Below are positions 7,801 through 15,714 of a stretch of 64,000 nucleotides of DNA, piece after piece. Source of the DNA: Methyloversatilis discipulorum (GTDB lineage Bacteria > Pseudomonadota > Gammaproteobacteria > Burkholderiales > Rhodocyclaceae); contig NZ_JADMJL010000034.1 of assembly GCF_018780585.1 (NCBI RefSeq), positions 26,264 to 90,263 on the forward strand. Reading direction: 5' to 3'. Each line of letters opens with the position of its first letter. Position 1 is the stretch's first letter. The notes under the pieces were generated by a model. The model was not told the DNA's origin. It was given only the letters and a program-made list of their open reading frames with translations, and ran no database searches. The translations under genes and the position numbers were made by a program.

Positions 7801-9135
7801 TCAGCGCATCTCGAACAGTTCCTGATGGAAACGGTCGGGCGGCAGGCCGTGGGCGACGAAGTCCGCGCGCAGCGCCTCACCGAAGCGCGGCGGGCCGCAG
7901 AACCAGATGCTGGCAGACGCCCAGTCGGGCACCGCGGCGCGGATGCGTTCGCCATTCAGGCGTCCGTCCCGGGCGTCGACCAGCAGGTGCAGTCGCACGC
8001 CGGCCGCTGCGGCATCCGCGGTGAGATGGTCGATGGCGCTCTGATCGAAGTCGGCCGTCGGATGAAAAAGATCGATCGCCCGCGCGTCCGGTTTGGCGGC
8101 GCGCTGCTTCATGCGGGCGATGAAGGGCGTGATGCCGATGCCGGCCCCGACCCAGATCTGCCGCGGCTGCGTATCCTCGAAGTCGAAACAGCCGTACGGC
8201 CCCTCGACGGTCACCGGCATGCCGATCTTCAATGTGTCACGCAGTCGGCGGGTGTGGTCGCCCAGCGCCTTGGCGATGAACACGAGCCGGCGCTCAGCCG
8301 GATTCCATGCCGACGCGATCGTGTACGGGTGAGCGCCTTCGCGCCTGTCCGACGTGACGAAGGCGAACTGCCCCGGCGCGTGTCCGCGCCAGCCATCCTC
8401 CAGCTGTATGGCCGCTTCGAGCACGTGCACGCCGGGGTATTCGGTCAACGCCGCGATGTGGCCCTGCACCTTGTGACCGGCCCCGATCCGCCCGCCCAGG
8501 CTCAGCAGCGCGGCCACGCTGCCGCCGATCAGCAAGGCCGCCAGCAGCCAGCCGACCGGCTGCGACCAGTACGCGAACTTGGTCAGCACCACCGTGTGAT
8601 AGGCCAGCGCGAGATAGGCGAGCGCAATCCATTTGTGCGTCCTGGCGAACCAGTGGTAGGGAAAGCGCTTGACCAGCGCCAGCACGATCAGCACCACCGC
8701 CGCATAGAACGCCCACTCGCCGACGGCTTCGGCCATCCCGCGCTGGCCGCGCAGCCAGCCTTCGACCGCACCCAGCGTTTCGCCGGCCACCGGCTTGCGT
8801 GCCGGCCGCACCAGCCAGCCCCAGCCCACCATCCACTTGGTACCGGTCGCCCACCACCAGTGCAGGACGGCCACCACCAGCGCCGCGATGCCCAGCCACT
8901 TGTGCAGCCGATACATTCTGTCCAGCCCGCCCAGCAGCGACTCCAGCCATTTCGAACGCAAGGCCAGCAGCATCGCCACACTCATCACGACGATGCCGAT
9001 CACTCCGCTGTATTGCATGAACACCGAGCGGAACGAGAAATAGGTGAACGGCTCGGGCAGCAGCGTGTCGGTGGCGAGCCAGAGCGCGGTGGGCAGCAGC
9101 AGGGTTGCGAGGAATGCGAGGCGGAGGCGTTTCAT
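7801..9135 (-). CDS. Ferric-reductase-like membrane flavocytochrome
   Basis: 444 residues. The first half is a ferric-reductase-type membrane domain with several helices and paired histidines for heme (LHKWLGIAALVVAVLH and THKWIALAYLALAYH). The second half is a ferredoxin-NADP+ reductase module: FAD-binding segment HPYTIASAW, the phosphate-binding PYGCFDF, and the NAD(P)-binding GAGIGITPFIARM and WFCGPP. It probably moves electrons from cytosolic NAD(P)H across the inner membrane to iron or another acceptor. The ATG at 9135 begins MKRLRLAFLATLLLP, a natural first helix; the open frame reaches 9177 but lacks a better start. Confidence 0.82.
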   Translation of the reverse strand: MKRLRLAFLATLLLPTALWLATDTLLPEPFTYFSFRSVFMQYSGVIGIVVMSVAMLLALRSKWLESLLGGLDRMYRLHKWLGIAALVVAVLHWWWATGTKWMVGWGWLVRPARKPVAGETLGAVEGWLRGQRGMAEAVGEWAFYAAVVLIVLALVKRFPYHWFARTHKWIALAYLALAYHTVVLTKFAYWSQPVGWLLAALLIGGSVAALLSLGGRIGAGHKVQGHIAALTEYPGVHVLEAAIQLEDGWRGHAPGQFAFVTSDRREGAHPYTIASAWNPAERRLVFIAKALGDHTRRLRDTLKIGMPVTVEGPYGCFDFEDTQPRQIWVGAGIGITPFIARMKQRAAKPDARAIDLFHPTADFDQSAIDHLTADAAAAGVRLHLLVDARDGRLNGERIRAAVPDWASASIWFCGPPRFGEALRADFVAHGLPPDRFHQELFEMR

Positions 9136-9232
9136 GATTTCATGAAGTGCTTGGAGTAATTTTGACCGTAACCTCAATGTTTCAATTCACCCGCCGACGT
9201 GGCTCTTGGCGCAGGTCTGGCGGAATGACTAA

Positions 9233-10546
9233 TTAACCAGATTTTTGTGCAAGCGGTCCAAGTAGAAGGCGTTCAAAATCGGCGTGATGTGGTGTCGCAG
9301 CTTCAAGCATTGTGACAATCTTCTCGGCGAGGTCGTTCTTGTTGTACTCAACGCCTCCACGTGACACCCGATCGCCAACAATATCGAGCTCTCCAGAGCC
9401 GGGAAATATCTTGTCAACCAGTGCGGGTGGGTAATAGTGCTCAATGCCGTTTAATGGCCACTTGACTATGTTCTCTCGAAAAACCCCCATCTTCTCCAAT
9501 TGCTCCGGCAATGAGGCTGAATGAACAGAATCGAGGACTACAAATATTCGATCTCTATAGGGACTCCGCTGTATGTCTGTCAGCAGGCCGCCTGCAATTG
9601 TTAGAACTTCTTTTATTCGGGAATCCGAGTTTGCTGAAATGACGCTTAGCTGGGAGTTTGGAAATCTGATACTTGTTGCTCTCTCAATGAAGCGGTGATC
9701 GCATTTTCCCTCTACAAGGAGGATGATGGATGGGAGGTAGAGTGTTTCGAAACGATTTCCTAAAAGGAAAAAGTGAACCTTGTTTAGCTCTCCCAGTGTT
9801 GAAACCGACCTTAAGTCGATCTCATCGCCCTGCTTTGATACGACATAGTTATTGCCAATATGTCGCCGGTCCAAGAATACAGTTGAATGTGTTGCGAAAA
9901 CTATGGTTCGAATGTGAGGGAAGTACTTGGCTCGATGTTCGCGGTCGAAGAGAAAGTCCGCGAGCACTCCCTGTGCCTCCGGACTGACGCCTAGTTCGGG
10001 CTCGTCGATTAGGAAAGTGTCACAGTCGTTGCTAAGTAGGCTGGTCAGTAAGGTTGCGATCAGGCGGAACCCAGAGCTGGTGTAAGAGATGTTGTGTCCG
10101 TTGCAGGAGATGTACTTCTGAGACATGGAGTTGCCAGGAACTGTCTCCTTTATTTCCATTCGGGTCCCGAGAAGTTGTTCGATAATCTCGACAAGCGTAT
10201 CGCGTTGTGAATCAGTCAACTCGGCAATCGCTTGTTGAAGATTGACTGGCGAGTTGTCGATGTTCTGTTGCTGCTGGTTCCACTGATTCAGGAACTCGTT
10301 ATAACGCTGATTTTTTTTATTCCTGTTCGGAGTGAAGTAACCGAGGAGGTTGAAGTTCTGATAGCGAGCCGGACCGAGGTACGAGGCGGTTGCTCCCCAC
10401 TGTTGAGTGAGTGTTTTCAGTAGGAATGACTTTCCGCAGTTGTTGCGGCCGACCAACACTGCGTACTCGCTCTCGCGGATTTTTGTAATTAAATCTTGGG
10501 CGCTTTCTGTAAAGCGGGTGCTTGGGCGCTGATCATATTGGTACAT
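9233..10546 (-). CDS. OLD-type protein: ABC/SMC-like ATPase with C-terminal TOPRIM domain
   Basis: 437 residues. The ATPase half shows Walker A GRNNCGKS (33-40), a signature-like YTSSGFRL (155-162), Walker B FLIDEPELGVSP with the catalytic pair D181/E182, and the H-loop ATHS (218-221). The TOPRIM half has the conserved glutamate (LLVEGKCD, E279) and the late NGIEHYYP motif, but the DxD motif reads D339-S-V, so the second metal-ligand aspartate is missing. OLD family proteins are phage-exclusion or plasmid-defence nucleases; this one is shorter than class 1 members. Base use is clearly AT-richer than the neighbours, indicating transfer. The ATG follows AAGGGAT. Confidence 0.75.
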   Translation of the reverse strand: MYQYDQRPSTRFTESAQDLITKIRESEYAVLVGRNNCGKSFLLKTLTQQWGATASYLGPARYQNFNLLGYFTPNRNKKNQRYNEFLNQWNQQQQNIDNSPVNLQQAIAELTDSQRDTLVEIIEQLLGTRMEIKETVPGNSMSQKYISCNGHNISYTSSGFRLIATLLTSLLSNDCDTFLIDEPELGVSPEAQGVLADFLFDREHRAKYFPHIRTIVFATHSTVFLDRRHIGNNYVVSKQGDEIDLRSVSTLGELNKVHFFLLGNRFETLYLPSIILLVEGKCDHRFIERATSIRFPNSQLSVISANSDSRIKEVLTIAGGLLTDIQRSPYRDRIFVVLDSVHSASLPEQLEKMGVFRENIVKWPLNGIEHYYPPALVDKIFPGSGELDIVGDRVSRGGVEYNKNDLAEKIVTMLEAATPHHADFERLLLGPLAQKSG

Positions 10547-10590
10547 GGAATATCCCTTAACCTGACAGGCTGACCAACTTTGTTAGTTGG

Positions 10591-10648
10591 GGCAATTTTT
10601 GGCGCCAAAATCCGACCGGTGCTGGGTAAACGCCGGCCTAAAATGACC
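10591..10648. repeat. Possible IS21-family terminal repeat remnant
   Basis: Two similar units, GGCGCCAAAATCCGACC and GCCGGCCTAAAATGACC, occur in tandem about 15 bases apart, like the multiple terminal repeats at IS21-family ends. No istA or istB sequence is next to them. This is resemblance from memory of the family only. Confidence 0.3.
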
Positions 10649-10923
10649 TTGATACGCTCGCTTCTTCGACCTTGGCTGAAGATTTACATACGTTAATCGG
10701 CGATGAAAACCTTATCCTCGCGCGACCGCTCCTGAAACCGACTTGCCAGTGCGAGTCCTTCCGCTGACGAGAACTCAAGTACCTGAACCGCATTACACCA
10801 TAAGCATCAGGGCGCTCCACGCCTGGCGACCGACACTCTCGATCGGACGTGGCGGGTTGCGAGATTCGTCAGCGCCATGCGAGACGCGGGTAACTCAGAA
10901 GAACGGGCTACCGACGCCCCCGC

Positions 10924-11073
10924 TGTAATTCCTTACTCAGCTGATACACGGCCATCGCTTAGAAGTTGCGGAAGCCGAGCCGATATCCGGTCTGGGCGTC
11001 GGGCGTGCCGAGGTCGGCCACGGTGGCCGGTTAGGCGATGAGGTTGCCGCCGTGCAGTGTCGAGGGTGGCGGT
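10924..11073 (-). pseudogene. Decayed duplicate of the 3' end of mltB
   Basis: This stretch matches the last about 200 bases of the intact lytic transglycosylase gene (12696-12894): shared runs include CTCAGCTGATACA, AGAAGTTGCGGAAGCCGAGC and TCTGGGCGTCGGG. It has lost 33 bases between two ATCGC copies and a further 17 bases, the latter shifting the frame, and carries many substitutions. It is a broken direct duplicate, about 1.7 kb from the functional copy and in the same orientation. Confidence 0.8.
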
Positions 11074-11212
11074 AACTTCGTCTCCCAAGCGGCTGATGAA
11101 GTGTGCGGCGGCACGTTAGTGCGGGGATCTGTCGGCGAAGACAGCCATGAACAGCACGTTGGTACGGCGGACGGCGGCGAGTGGAGTGACGGACGTGGCG
11201 TTAAATGTCCAG

Positions 11213-11698
11213 TCAGGTACGCAAGAACCATCCGTAGGGGAAACCGTAACGCCATACATTCAGCAGTTCGCCCGAGTTGTTGACTCCGACGATGGACATG
11301 ATGCGATGGAGATAGACGAGGGCTTGGTCACGTTCCTCTGATTCATGCTGCTCCAACCCGATCAGGACACGCTTGAATGTCGCAAGGACAACTGAACGTC
11401 TCGGGTGAGGAGGCAACTCTGTGACCAACGATTGAATGATTGCATCGACTGAGGCCTGCGCGCTGGCGCGGACAGCTTCAGTCGGCGCGCCCGGGTAAAA
11501 AGTGCTCTCGTCTCTACCGAACTTCCGCTCGTCTTTCAGCGCCTGGAGTTCCGCCAGAACTTCGGGCGTGATTCTCAGTGATTGGTCGGGGAAGCTCGTC
11601 GGCCAGAAAAAGAACAGCGCGCCTGACAGACCCAGCGTCAGGACCAGTGCCGCAGTGGCAATCAGTGCTACGAGTACTTTCACGAAGACGGAGCTCAT
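11213..11698 (-). CDS. Membrane-anchored DUF4844-like protein in a cassette-type context
   Basis: 161 residues from the ATG at 11698. Residues 5-30 form one transmembrane helix (VFVKVLVALIATAALVLTLG); the rest is a soluble domain with FYPGAP, LPPHPRRSVVLATFKRVL, EERDQALVYLHRIM and a strongly conserved-looking end GELLNVWRYGFPYGWF. This resembles proteins annotated as DUF4844; the match is from memory. It lies directly downstream (minus strand) of an attC-like site, in the orientation expected for an integron cassette. Function unknown. Longer in-frame starts would cross that site. Confidence 0.6.
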   Translation of the reverse strand: MSSVFVKVLVALIATAALVLTLGLSGALFFFWPTSFPDQSLRITPEVLAELQALKDERKFGRDESTFYPGAPTEAVRASAQASVDAIIQSLVTELPPHPRRSVVLATFKRVLIGLEQHESEERDQALVYLHRIMSIVGVNNSGELLNVWRYGFPYGWFLRT

Positions 11699-11804
11699 GA
11701 GCCGGTGCCTACGATATTTTCTAGCGCATACGTGCGCATCAAGTCCGGAAAACCCGGGGCGGTTCAAACCAGGCGTTGGCCGACAAGTGCGGTGAATTCC
11801 ATGA

Positions 11805-11863
11805 GCGCTAACGTTTGAGTTCACTGACCGCCGAGGGCGGTCCGCGGGAATGCGCGGTTAGGC
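11805..11863 (-). repeat. Integron attC-like recombination site (59 bp)
   Basis: Read on the minus strand it begins GCCTAAC (inverse core site, RYYYAAC) and ends CTCAAACGTTAGCGC (core region), with an internal perfect hairpin ACCGCC-GAG-GGCGGT (11827-11841). The total of 59 bp equals the classical size. The TAA stop of the upstream gene (11858-11860) lies inside the GCCTAAC box, exactly as in gene cassettes. The last core bases (GTTAGCG) deviate from GTTRRRY. Confidence 0.7.
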
Positions 11864-12190
11864 GGCATGTTCGTTGTGCCTCCTCAAGGCAAACACGAGG
11901 AACTGGAACTCTTCTGGACTCTTCACCCACGAGCGGGAGATCGCCGAAGGTTTGTGTTCGAACGGCACGTGGAGCTCGTTGGGCACACGCCACTTGTTGG
12001 AGTCAGGATCTCCAAACCCGACGACACACCCGCGCTGCAGCAAGGCTTCGGCAACCTGCTCGATCAAGCCAGGCAGCTCAGCCTCTGACGGCATGGGCTT
12101 AGGGCCACCGTACGCGCCCTGAGTAATGTTGAAGACGTAGACGACATCTCGTCTAGCTTCTGCCAGGAGATTTTCGATCCACTCAGGCAT
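11858..12190 (-). CDS. Hypothetical cassette-borne protein
   Basis: 110 residues from the ATG at 12190 (MPEWIENLLAEARRD); alternatives at 12202 and 12238 are in frame. No signal peptide or membrane helix. Visible features are a central VVYVFNITQGAYGGPKP, then RGCVVGFGDPDSNKWRVP, and a C-terminal FLVFALRRHNEHAA. I do not recognise the family. Its stop codon is embedded in the attC site, and just before the start the minus strand reads CGCTAGACAGC, one base off the core-site consensus GTTAGAC. This looks like one complete integron cassette, carried without a nearby integrase. Confidence 0.55.
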   Translation of the reverse strand: MPEWIENLLAEARRDVVYVFNITQGAYGGPKPMPSEAELPGLIEQVAEALLQRGCVVGFGDPDSNKWRVPNELHVPFEHKPSAISRSWVKSPEEFQFLVFALRRHNEHAA

Positions 12191-12392
12191 GACGCTCGCC
12201 ATACGAATGCTGTCTAGCGACGCTGCAAAAAAATCCATTCAGGGGCAAGCGGTTGTGCCCGGCGCTCGCCGGATCGAACTCTTTCATCATCGTTTCACTT
12301 CCGCGATCTTCGTTTCGTCGTCGTCCCCGCACGTCTGCCCCACCCGGCGCCGCGCGCTTTCGAAACGGCATTGGTCTCGCCCACCAGCTTAC

Positions 12393-12530
12393 CTAATTCG
12401 CGTATCCGTAGTGCCCGGCTTTTTCGATGTTGTGCGCCAGGCAATACAGCTTCCATTGCCCATCCATTTTCTCCCGGCCATGCGGCGTGAATAGGGTCTG
12501 CTGCATGTCTTCTGGATGTTGCCGAACAGT
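12393..12530 (-). pseudogene. 3' remnant of an IS1182-type transposase
   Basis: The minus strand encodes FGNIQKT and, after a frameshift, PHGREKMDGQWKLYCLAHN followed by IEKAGHYGYAN and a TAG stop. This is the characteristic C-terminal end of IS1182-like DDE transposases. The 5' part is not recognisable, so the element is a fragment. It lies between the cassette genes and mltB and marks the island as a site of repeated insertion and loss. Confidence 0.65.
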
Positions 12531-12685
12531 GCTTAAACGCTGCGAAGCACGCGGCGATCATCCTCTTACCTTCATAGGACTCTTCGCATGACTTCATCCC
12601 CGCGGTGTGCGACCCGTCGGCAACAGCAGGCGGGGAGGGGATGCCGTTCGGCACTCTCCGAGGAGCGCCGTACCAGCCTGCCACC

Positions 12686-13714
12686 TCACCCCTGCCGCAA
12701 TTCCTGACTCAGCTGATACACCGCCATCGCATAAAAGTACGAGCGGTTGTAGCGGGTGATCGCGTAGAAGTTGCGGAAGCCGAGCCAGTATTCGGTCTGG
12801 GCGTCGGGGGTGACGAGGTCGACCAGGGTGGCGGGTTTGGCGATCAGGTCGCCGCCGCGCAGTGGGCGGGCGCCGGCGGTGTCGAGGGTGGCGGTGTCGA
12901 TCGACGGTTCGACGCCGGCGGCGACGAGCGGGGCGGCGGCTTCGTCGGTGATGCGGATGCGCTGGGCCACCGGTTCGCCGCTTTCCCAGCCGTGCGCGGC
13001 GAGGTAGGCGGCGACGCTGCCGATGGCATCCACCGGGCTGTTCATCAGGTCGGTGCGGCCGTCGCCGTCGAAGTCGACGGCGTAGCGGCGCCAGCTGCTG
13101 GGCAGGAACTGCGGGTAGCCGAGTGCGCCGGCGTAGGAGCCGCGGAAGTCGGTGACGTCGCGGCCCTGCTCACGGGCGAGCAGGAACAGTTCGCCCAGTT
13201 CGCGGCGGAACAGTTCGGCGCGCGGCGGGTAGGTGAAGCCCAGCGTCGACAGTGCGCTCAGCAGTTCGAAGTCGCCGGTGTGGCGGCCGTAGATCGTTTC
13301 GACGCCGATGATGGCGGCGACCACTTCGCGCGGCACGCCGAAGGTCTGTTCGGCGCGTTCGAAGGTGGTGGCGTGTTCGGCCAGGAAGTCGCGGCCGGCG
13401 CGGATGCGCAGCGGTTCGACGAAGCGGCTGCGGTAGCGCGTCCACGATTTCACTGCCGGGCTCGACGGCGGACGGATGAGCTGGATCACGCGGGGCAGCA
13501 GCCGTGCTTCGGCGAAGCGCGCCAGCAGCTGCGCTTCGTCGAAGCCGTGCGCGGCGGCCAGTTCGGCGCAGAAGGCGCGCACGTCGTCGCGCTCGGCGAA
13601 GTTGTCCGGCGTGGTGCTGATCTGTGCCGGCAGCTGCGGCGCCAGCAGCAGGGCGCCGGCACCGGTCAGGAAGTGACGGCGGGATGCGGAGTGAGCAGTG
13701 AAGCGGGCGGTCAT
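12686..13714 (-). CDS. mltB: Lytic murein transglycosylase B
   Basis: 342 residues. The MltB/SLT_2 domain is clear: the catalytic glutamate is E139 in AIIGVETIYGR, with SYAGALGYPQFLPSSW and the calcium-like loop DFDGDGRTDL after it, and the usual end IARYNRSYFYAMAVYQL in slightly changed form. It cleaves the MurNAc-GlcNAc bond of peptidoglycan, giving 1,6-anhydromuropeptides, in the periplasm. The N-terminus reads SRRHFLTGAGALLLAP, a twin-arginine-like signal rather than the lipoprotein signal of E. coli MltB. The ATG overlaps the tgpA stop (ATGA). A decayed copy of its 3' end lies at 10924-11073. Confidence 0.9.
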   Translation of the reverse strand: MTARFTAHSASRRHFLTGAGALLLAPQLPAQISTTPDNFAERDDVRAFCAELAAAHGFDEAQLLARFAEARLLPRVIQLIRPPSSPAVKSWTRYRSRFVEPLRIRAGRDFLAEHATTFERAEQTFGVPREVVAAIIGVETIYGRHTGDFELLSALSTLGFTYPPRAELFRRELGELFLLAREQGRDVTDFRGSYAGALGYPQFLPSSWRRYAVDFDGDGRTDLMNSPVDAIGSVAAYLAAHGWESGEPVAQRIRITDEAAAPLVAAGVEPSIDTATLDTAGARPLRGGDLIAKPATLVDLVTPDAQTEYWLGFRNFYAITRYNRSYFYAMAVYQLSQELRQG

Positions 13715-15714
13715 GTTCGGGGCGGTGTGCGGTGGCGGCGCAGCGCGCGGGCGTGCGTCCGGAGTGCGCGCACGGCCGGCGCATGGGCGGCGCGGCCGTA
13801 GCGGGCGTCTGCATAAAGTGTACACGCTGTGCGCAATTCTGCTGCCAGATCCGGGCGCAGCGCGGCGATGCGGTCGGCGTAATCGAACGGCCCTTCCCAC
13901 GCTTCGCGGCCCAGGCCGGCCGGACGCAGCGCGCGGTCGATGCCGGCCCAGGCGCGCGCCAGCGCGTCGGCGGCGATCTGGCGGCGCAGCGCCCACAGCG
14001 TCAGCGCGATGGCGATGACGGCGCACAGCGAGGCCATCCATGCGGTCATCGTGCGCCAGTCCGGCTGCGCCATGCCGAGGCGCGCCAGCAGTTCGCGCTG
14101 CTTCTGCTGGTCGTAGGACAGCACCCACTGGTTCCACGCGTTGTTGGCCGCTTCCCAGCGGTGGCGCAAGTCGCGCAGCCAGCCGAGGTCGGCGCGGGCG
14201 ACGAAGGGCACCGGTTCGCCGGCCGGCAGGTCGGCCAGTCCGCGTTCGACGCGCGACGGCAGGATGGCGGCGGTCGGGTCGACCCGGCGCCAGCCTTCGC
14301 CATCCAGCCACACTTCGGCCCAGGCGTGGGCGTCGGACTGGCGCACGACGACGAAGCCATCGACCTCGTTGCGCTCGCCGCCCTGATAGCCGGTCACCAC
14401 GCGCGCCGGCAGCCCGGCAGCGCGCATCAGGAACACGAAGGCGCCGGCGTAGTGCTCGCAGAAGCCGCGCCGGCTGTCGAACAGGAACTGGTCGATGCCG
14501 TCCTCGCCGAGCAGTGGCGGCGTCAGCGTGTAGACGAAGGCTTCGCGGCGGAACAGGCGCAGCGCGGCGTCCACCGTTTCGGCGTCGCTGCCGGCGTCCA
14601 GGTGCAGCTGGCGGGCCAGCGCGCGGGCGCGCGGGTTGCCGTCCGGCGGCAGGCGGCGCGCTGCCTCCAGATAGGCGCTCCACTCTTCGCGGCCCGGGCG
14701 CGCCGTCGGCACCGATTCGAAACGGTCGCGCCGGCGCGCGCGCACGACTTCGCTGCCCAGTACCTGCCAGTCGTCGGACACGCGCGCGCCCAGCGGCAGG
14801 CCGGCCACGGTTTCCAGCGCGAACAGCCAGTTCTTGCCGTGCGGCTCCAGCGTCACTTCGTAGCCGATGCGCGGGCCGTCGACCGCGTGCGGTGTGCCGT
14901 CGTTGAGGCGGCGCGCGGCTTCGCCCTGACGCCAGGTGCGGCCGTCGAAGGAGGTGAGCACCGGGCCGCGCCAGTACAGCTCGCGCGCCGGCGGCGCCGC
15001 ACCGTCGAAGCGGGCGCGGAAGGCGATCTCGCCGGACAGGCTCAGCTGGGAGATGTCGCCCGGCGACATGCTGTCGGACAGGCCGGAGCGCGCGCCGAAG
15101 GCGTCCAGCGGCAGCCCCCACAGCGGGCCGGGCACGCGCGGGAACAGTACGAACAGCACCAGCATGAAGGGCAGCGCCTGCGCCAGCATCCACGCCGACT
15201 GCCGCAGCAGCGCGCGCACCGGCGCCGGCGGGCCGGTCAGCGCGATCAGCGCGGCGGTGATCACCACCATCGAGCCGAACAGCACGGCCGCCATCGCCGG
15301 TGTCTGCGAATACAGGAAGGCGGCCAGCAGCATGAAGTAGCCGAGCAGCACGACGGTGTGGCCGTCGCGCACGCTCTTCAGCTCGTGCAGCTTGAGCACC
15401 AGCAGCAGCGTGAGCAGCGCGACGCCGGGCTCGCGGCCGAACAGGCGGCCGAAGGTGAGCGTGACGCCGGCGCAGCAGGCGATCACCACCAGCGCCTTGA
15501 CCACCGTGCTGGCGCCGGCCCAGCCCAGCTTCCACTGTGCCAGCCGCCAGGTGAACAGCAGCAGCGCCACCGCGTTGAGCCAGGCCGGCAGGTGGTCGGC
15601 GTGCGGCAGCAGCGCACAGGCGGCGACCGCCATCAGCCAGCCGATGCGGGTGTTGGTCAGCGGTGCGGCCGGCATGGCGGGCGCCGGAGGGGAGCGCTTG
15701 CGACGGAACATCAT
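13711..15714 (-). CDS. tgpA: Transglutaminase-like membrane protein (TgpA type, DUF3488)
   Basis: 667 residues: an N-terminal bundle of about six membrane helices (20-190), a periplasmic transglutaminase core with the triad C419 (RRGFCEHYAG), H463 (DAHAWAEVW) and D479 (VDPTAA), and a last helix near residue 580 before a cytoplasmic DUF4129-like tail. In Pseudomonas the orthologous protein is important for growth, but its substrate is not known. The ATG at 15714 overlaps the DUF58 stop, and the stop overlaps the mltB start; the four genes moxR-DUF58-tgpA-mltB are plainly one operon. A link to cell-wall work is suggested by mltB. Confidence 0.85.
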   Translation of the reverse strand: MMFRRKRSPPAPAMPAAPLTNTRIGWLMAVAACALLPHADHLPAWLNAVALLLFTWRLAQWKLGWAGASTVVKALVVIACCAGVTLTFGRLFGREPGVALLTLLLVLKLHELKSVRDGHTVVLLGYFMLLAAFLYSQTPAMAAVLFGSMVVITAALIALTGPPAPVRALLRQSAWMLAQALPFMLVLFVLFPRVPGPLWGLPLDAFGARSGLSDSMSPGDISQLSLSGEIAFRARFDGAAPPARELYWRGPVLTSFDGRTWRQGEAARRLNDGTPHAVDGPRIGYEVTLEPHGKNWLFALETVAGLPLGARVSDDWQVLGSEVVRARRRDRFESVPTARPGREEWSAYLEAARRLPPDGNPRARALARQLHLDAGSDAETVDAALRLFRREAFVYTLTPPLLGEDGIDQFLFDSRRGFCEHYAGAFVFLMRAAGLPARVVTGYQGGERNEVDGFVVVRQSDAHAWAEVWLDGEGWRRVDPTAAILPSRVERGLADLPAGEPVPFVARADLGWLRDLRHRWEAANNAWNQWVLSYDQQKQRELLARLGMAQPDWRTMTAWMASLCAVIAIALTLWALRRQIAADALARAWAGIDRALRPAGLGREAWEGPFDYADRIAALRPDLAAELRTACTLYADARYGRAAHAPAVRALRTHARALRRHRTPPRT

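Noticed and set aside
11150..11212. A second attC after the DUF4844-like gene
   Set aside because: ATTTAAC matches the first box, but no GTTRRRY partner or hairpin follows; at best a truncated site.
12686..15535. A 949-codon frame through mltB and tgpA
   Set aside because: Only the last 342 codons are MltB; upstream it is an Arg-rich shadow of tgpA.
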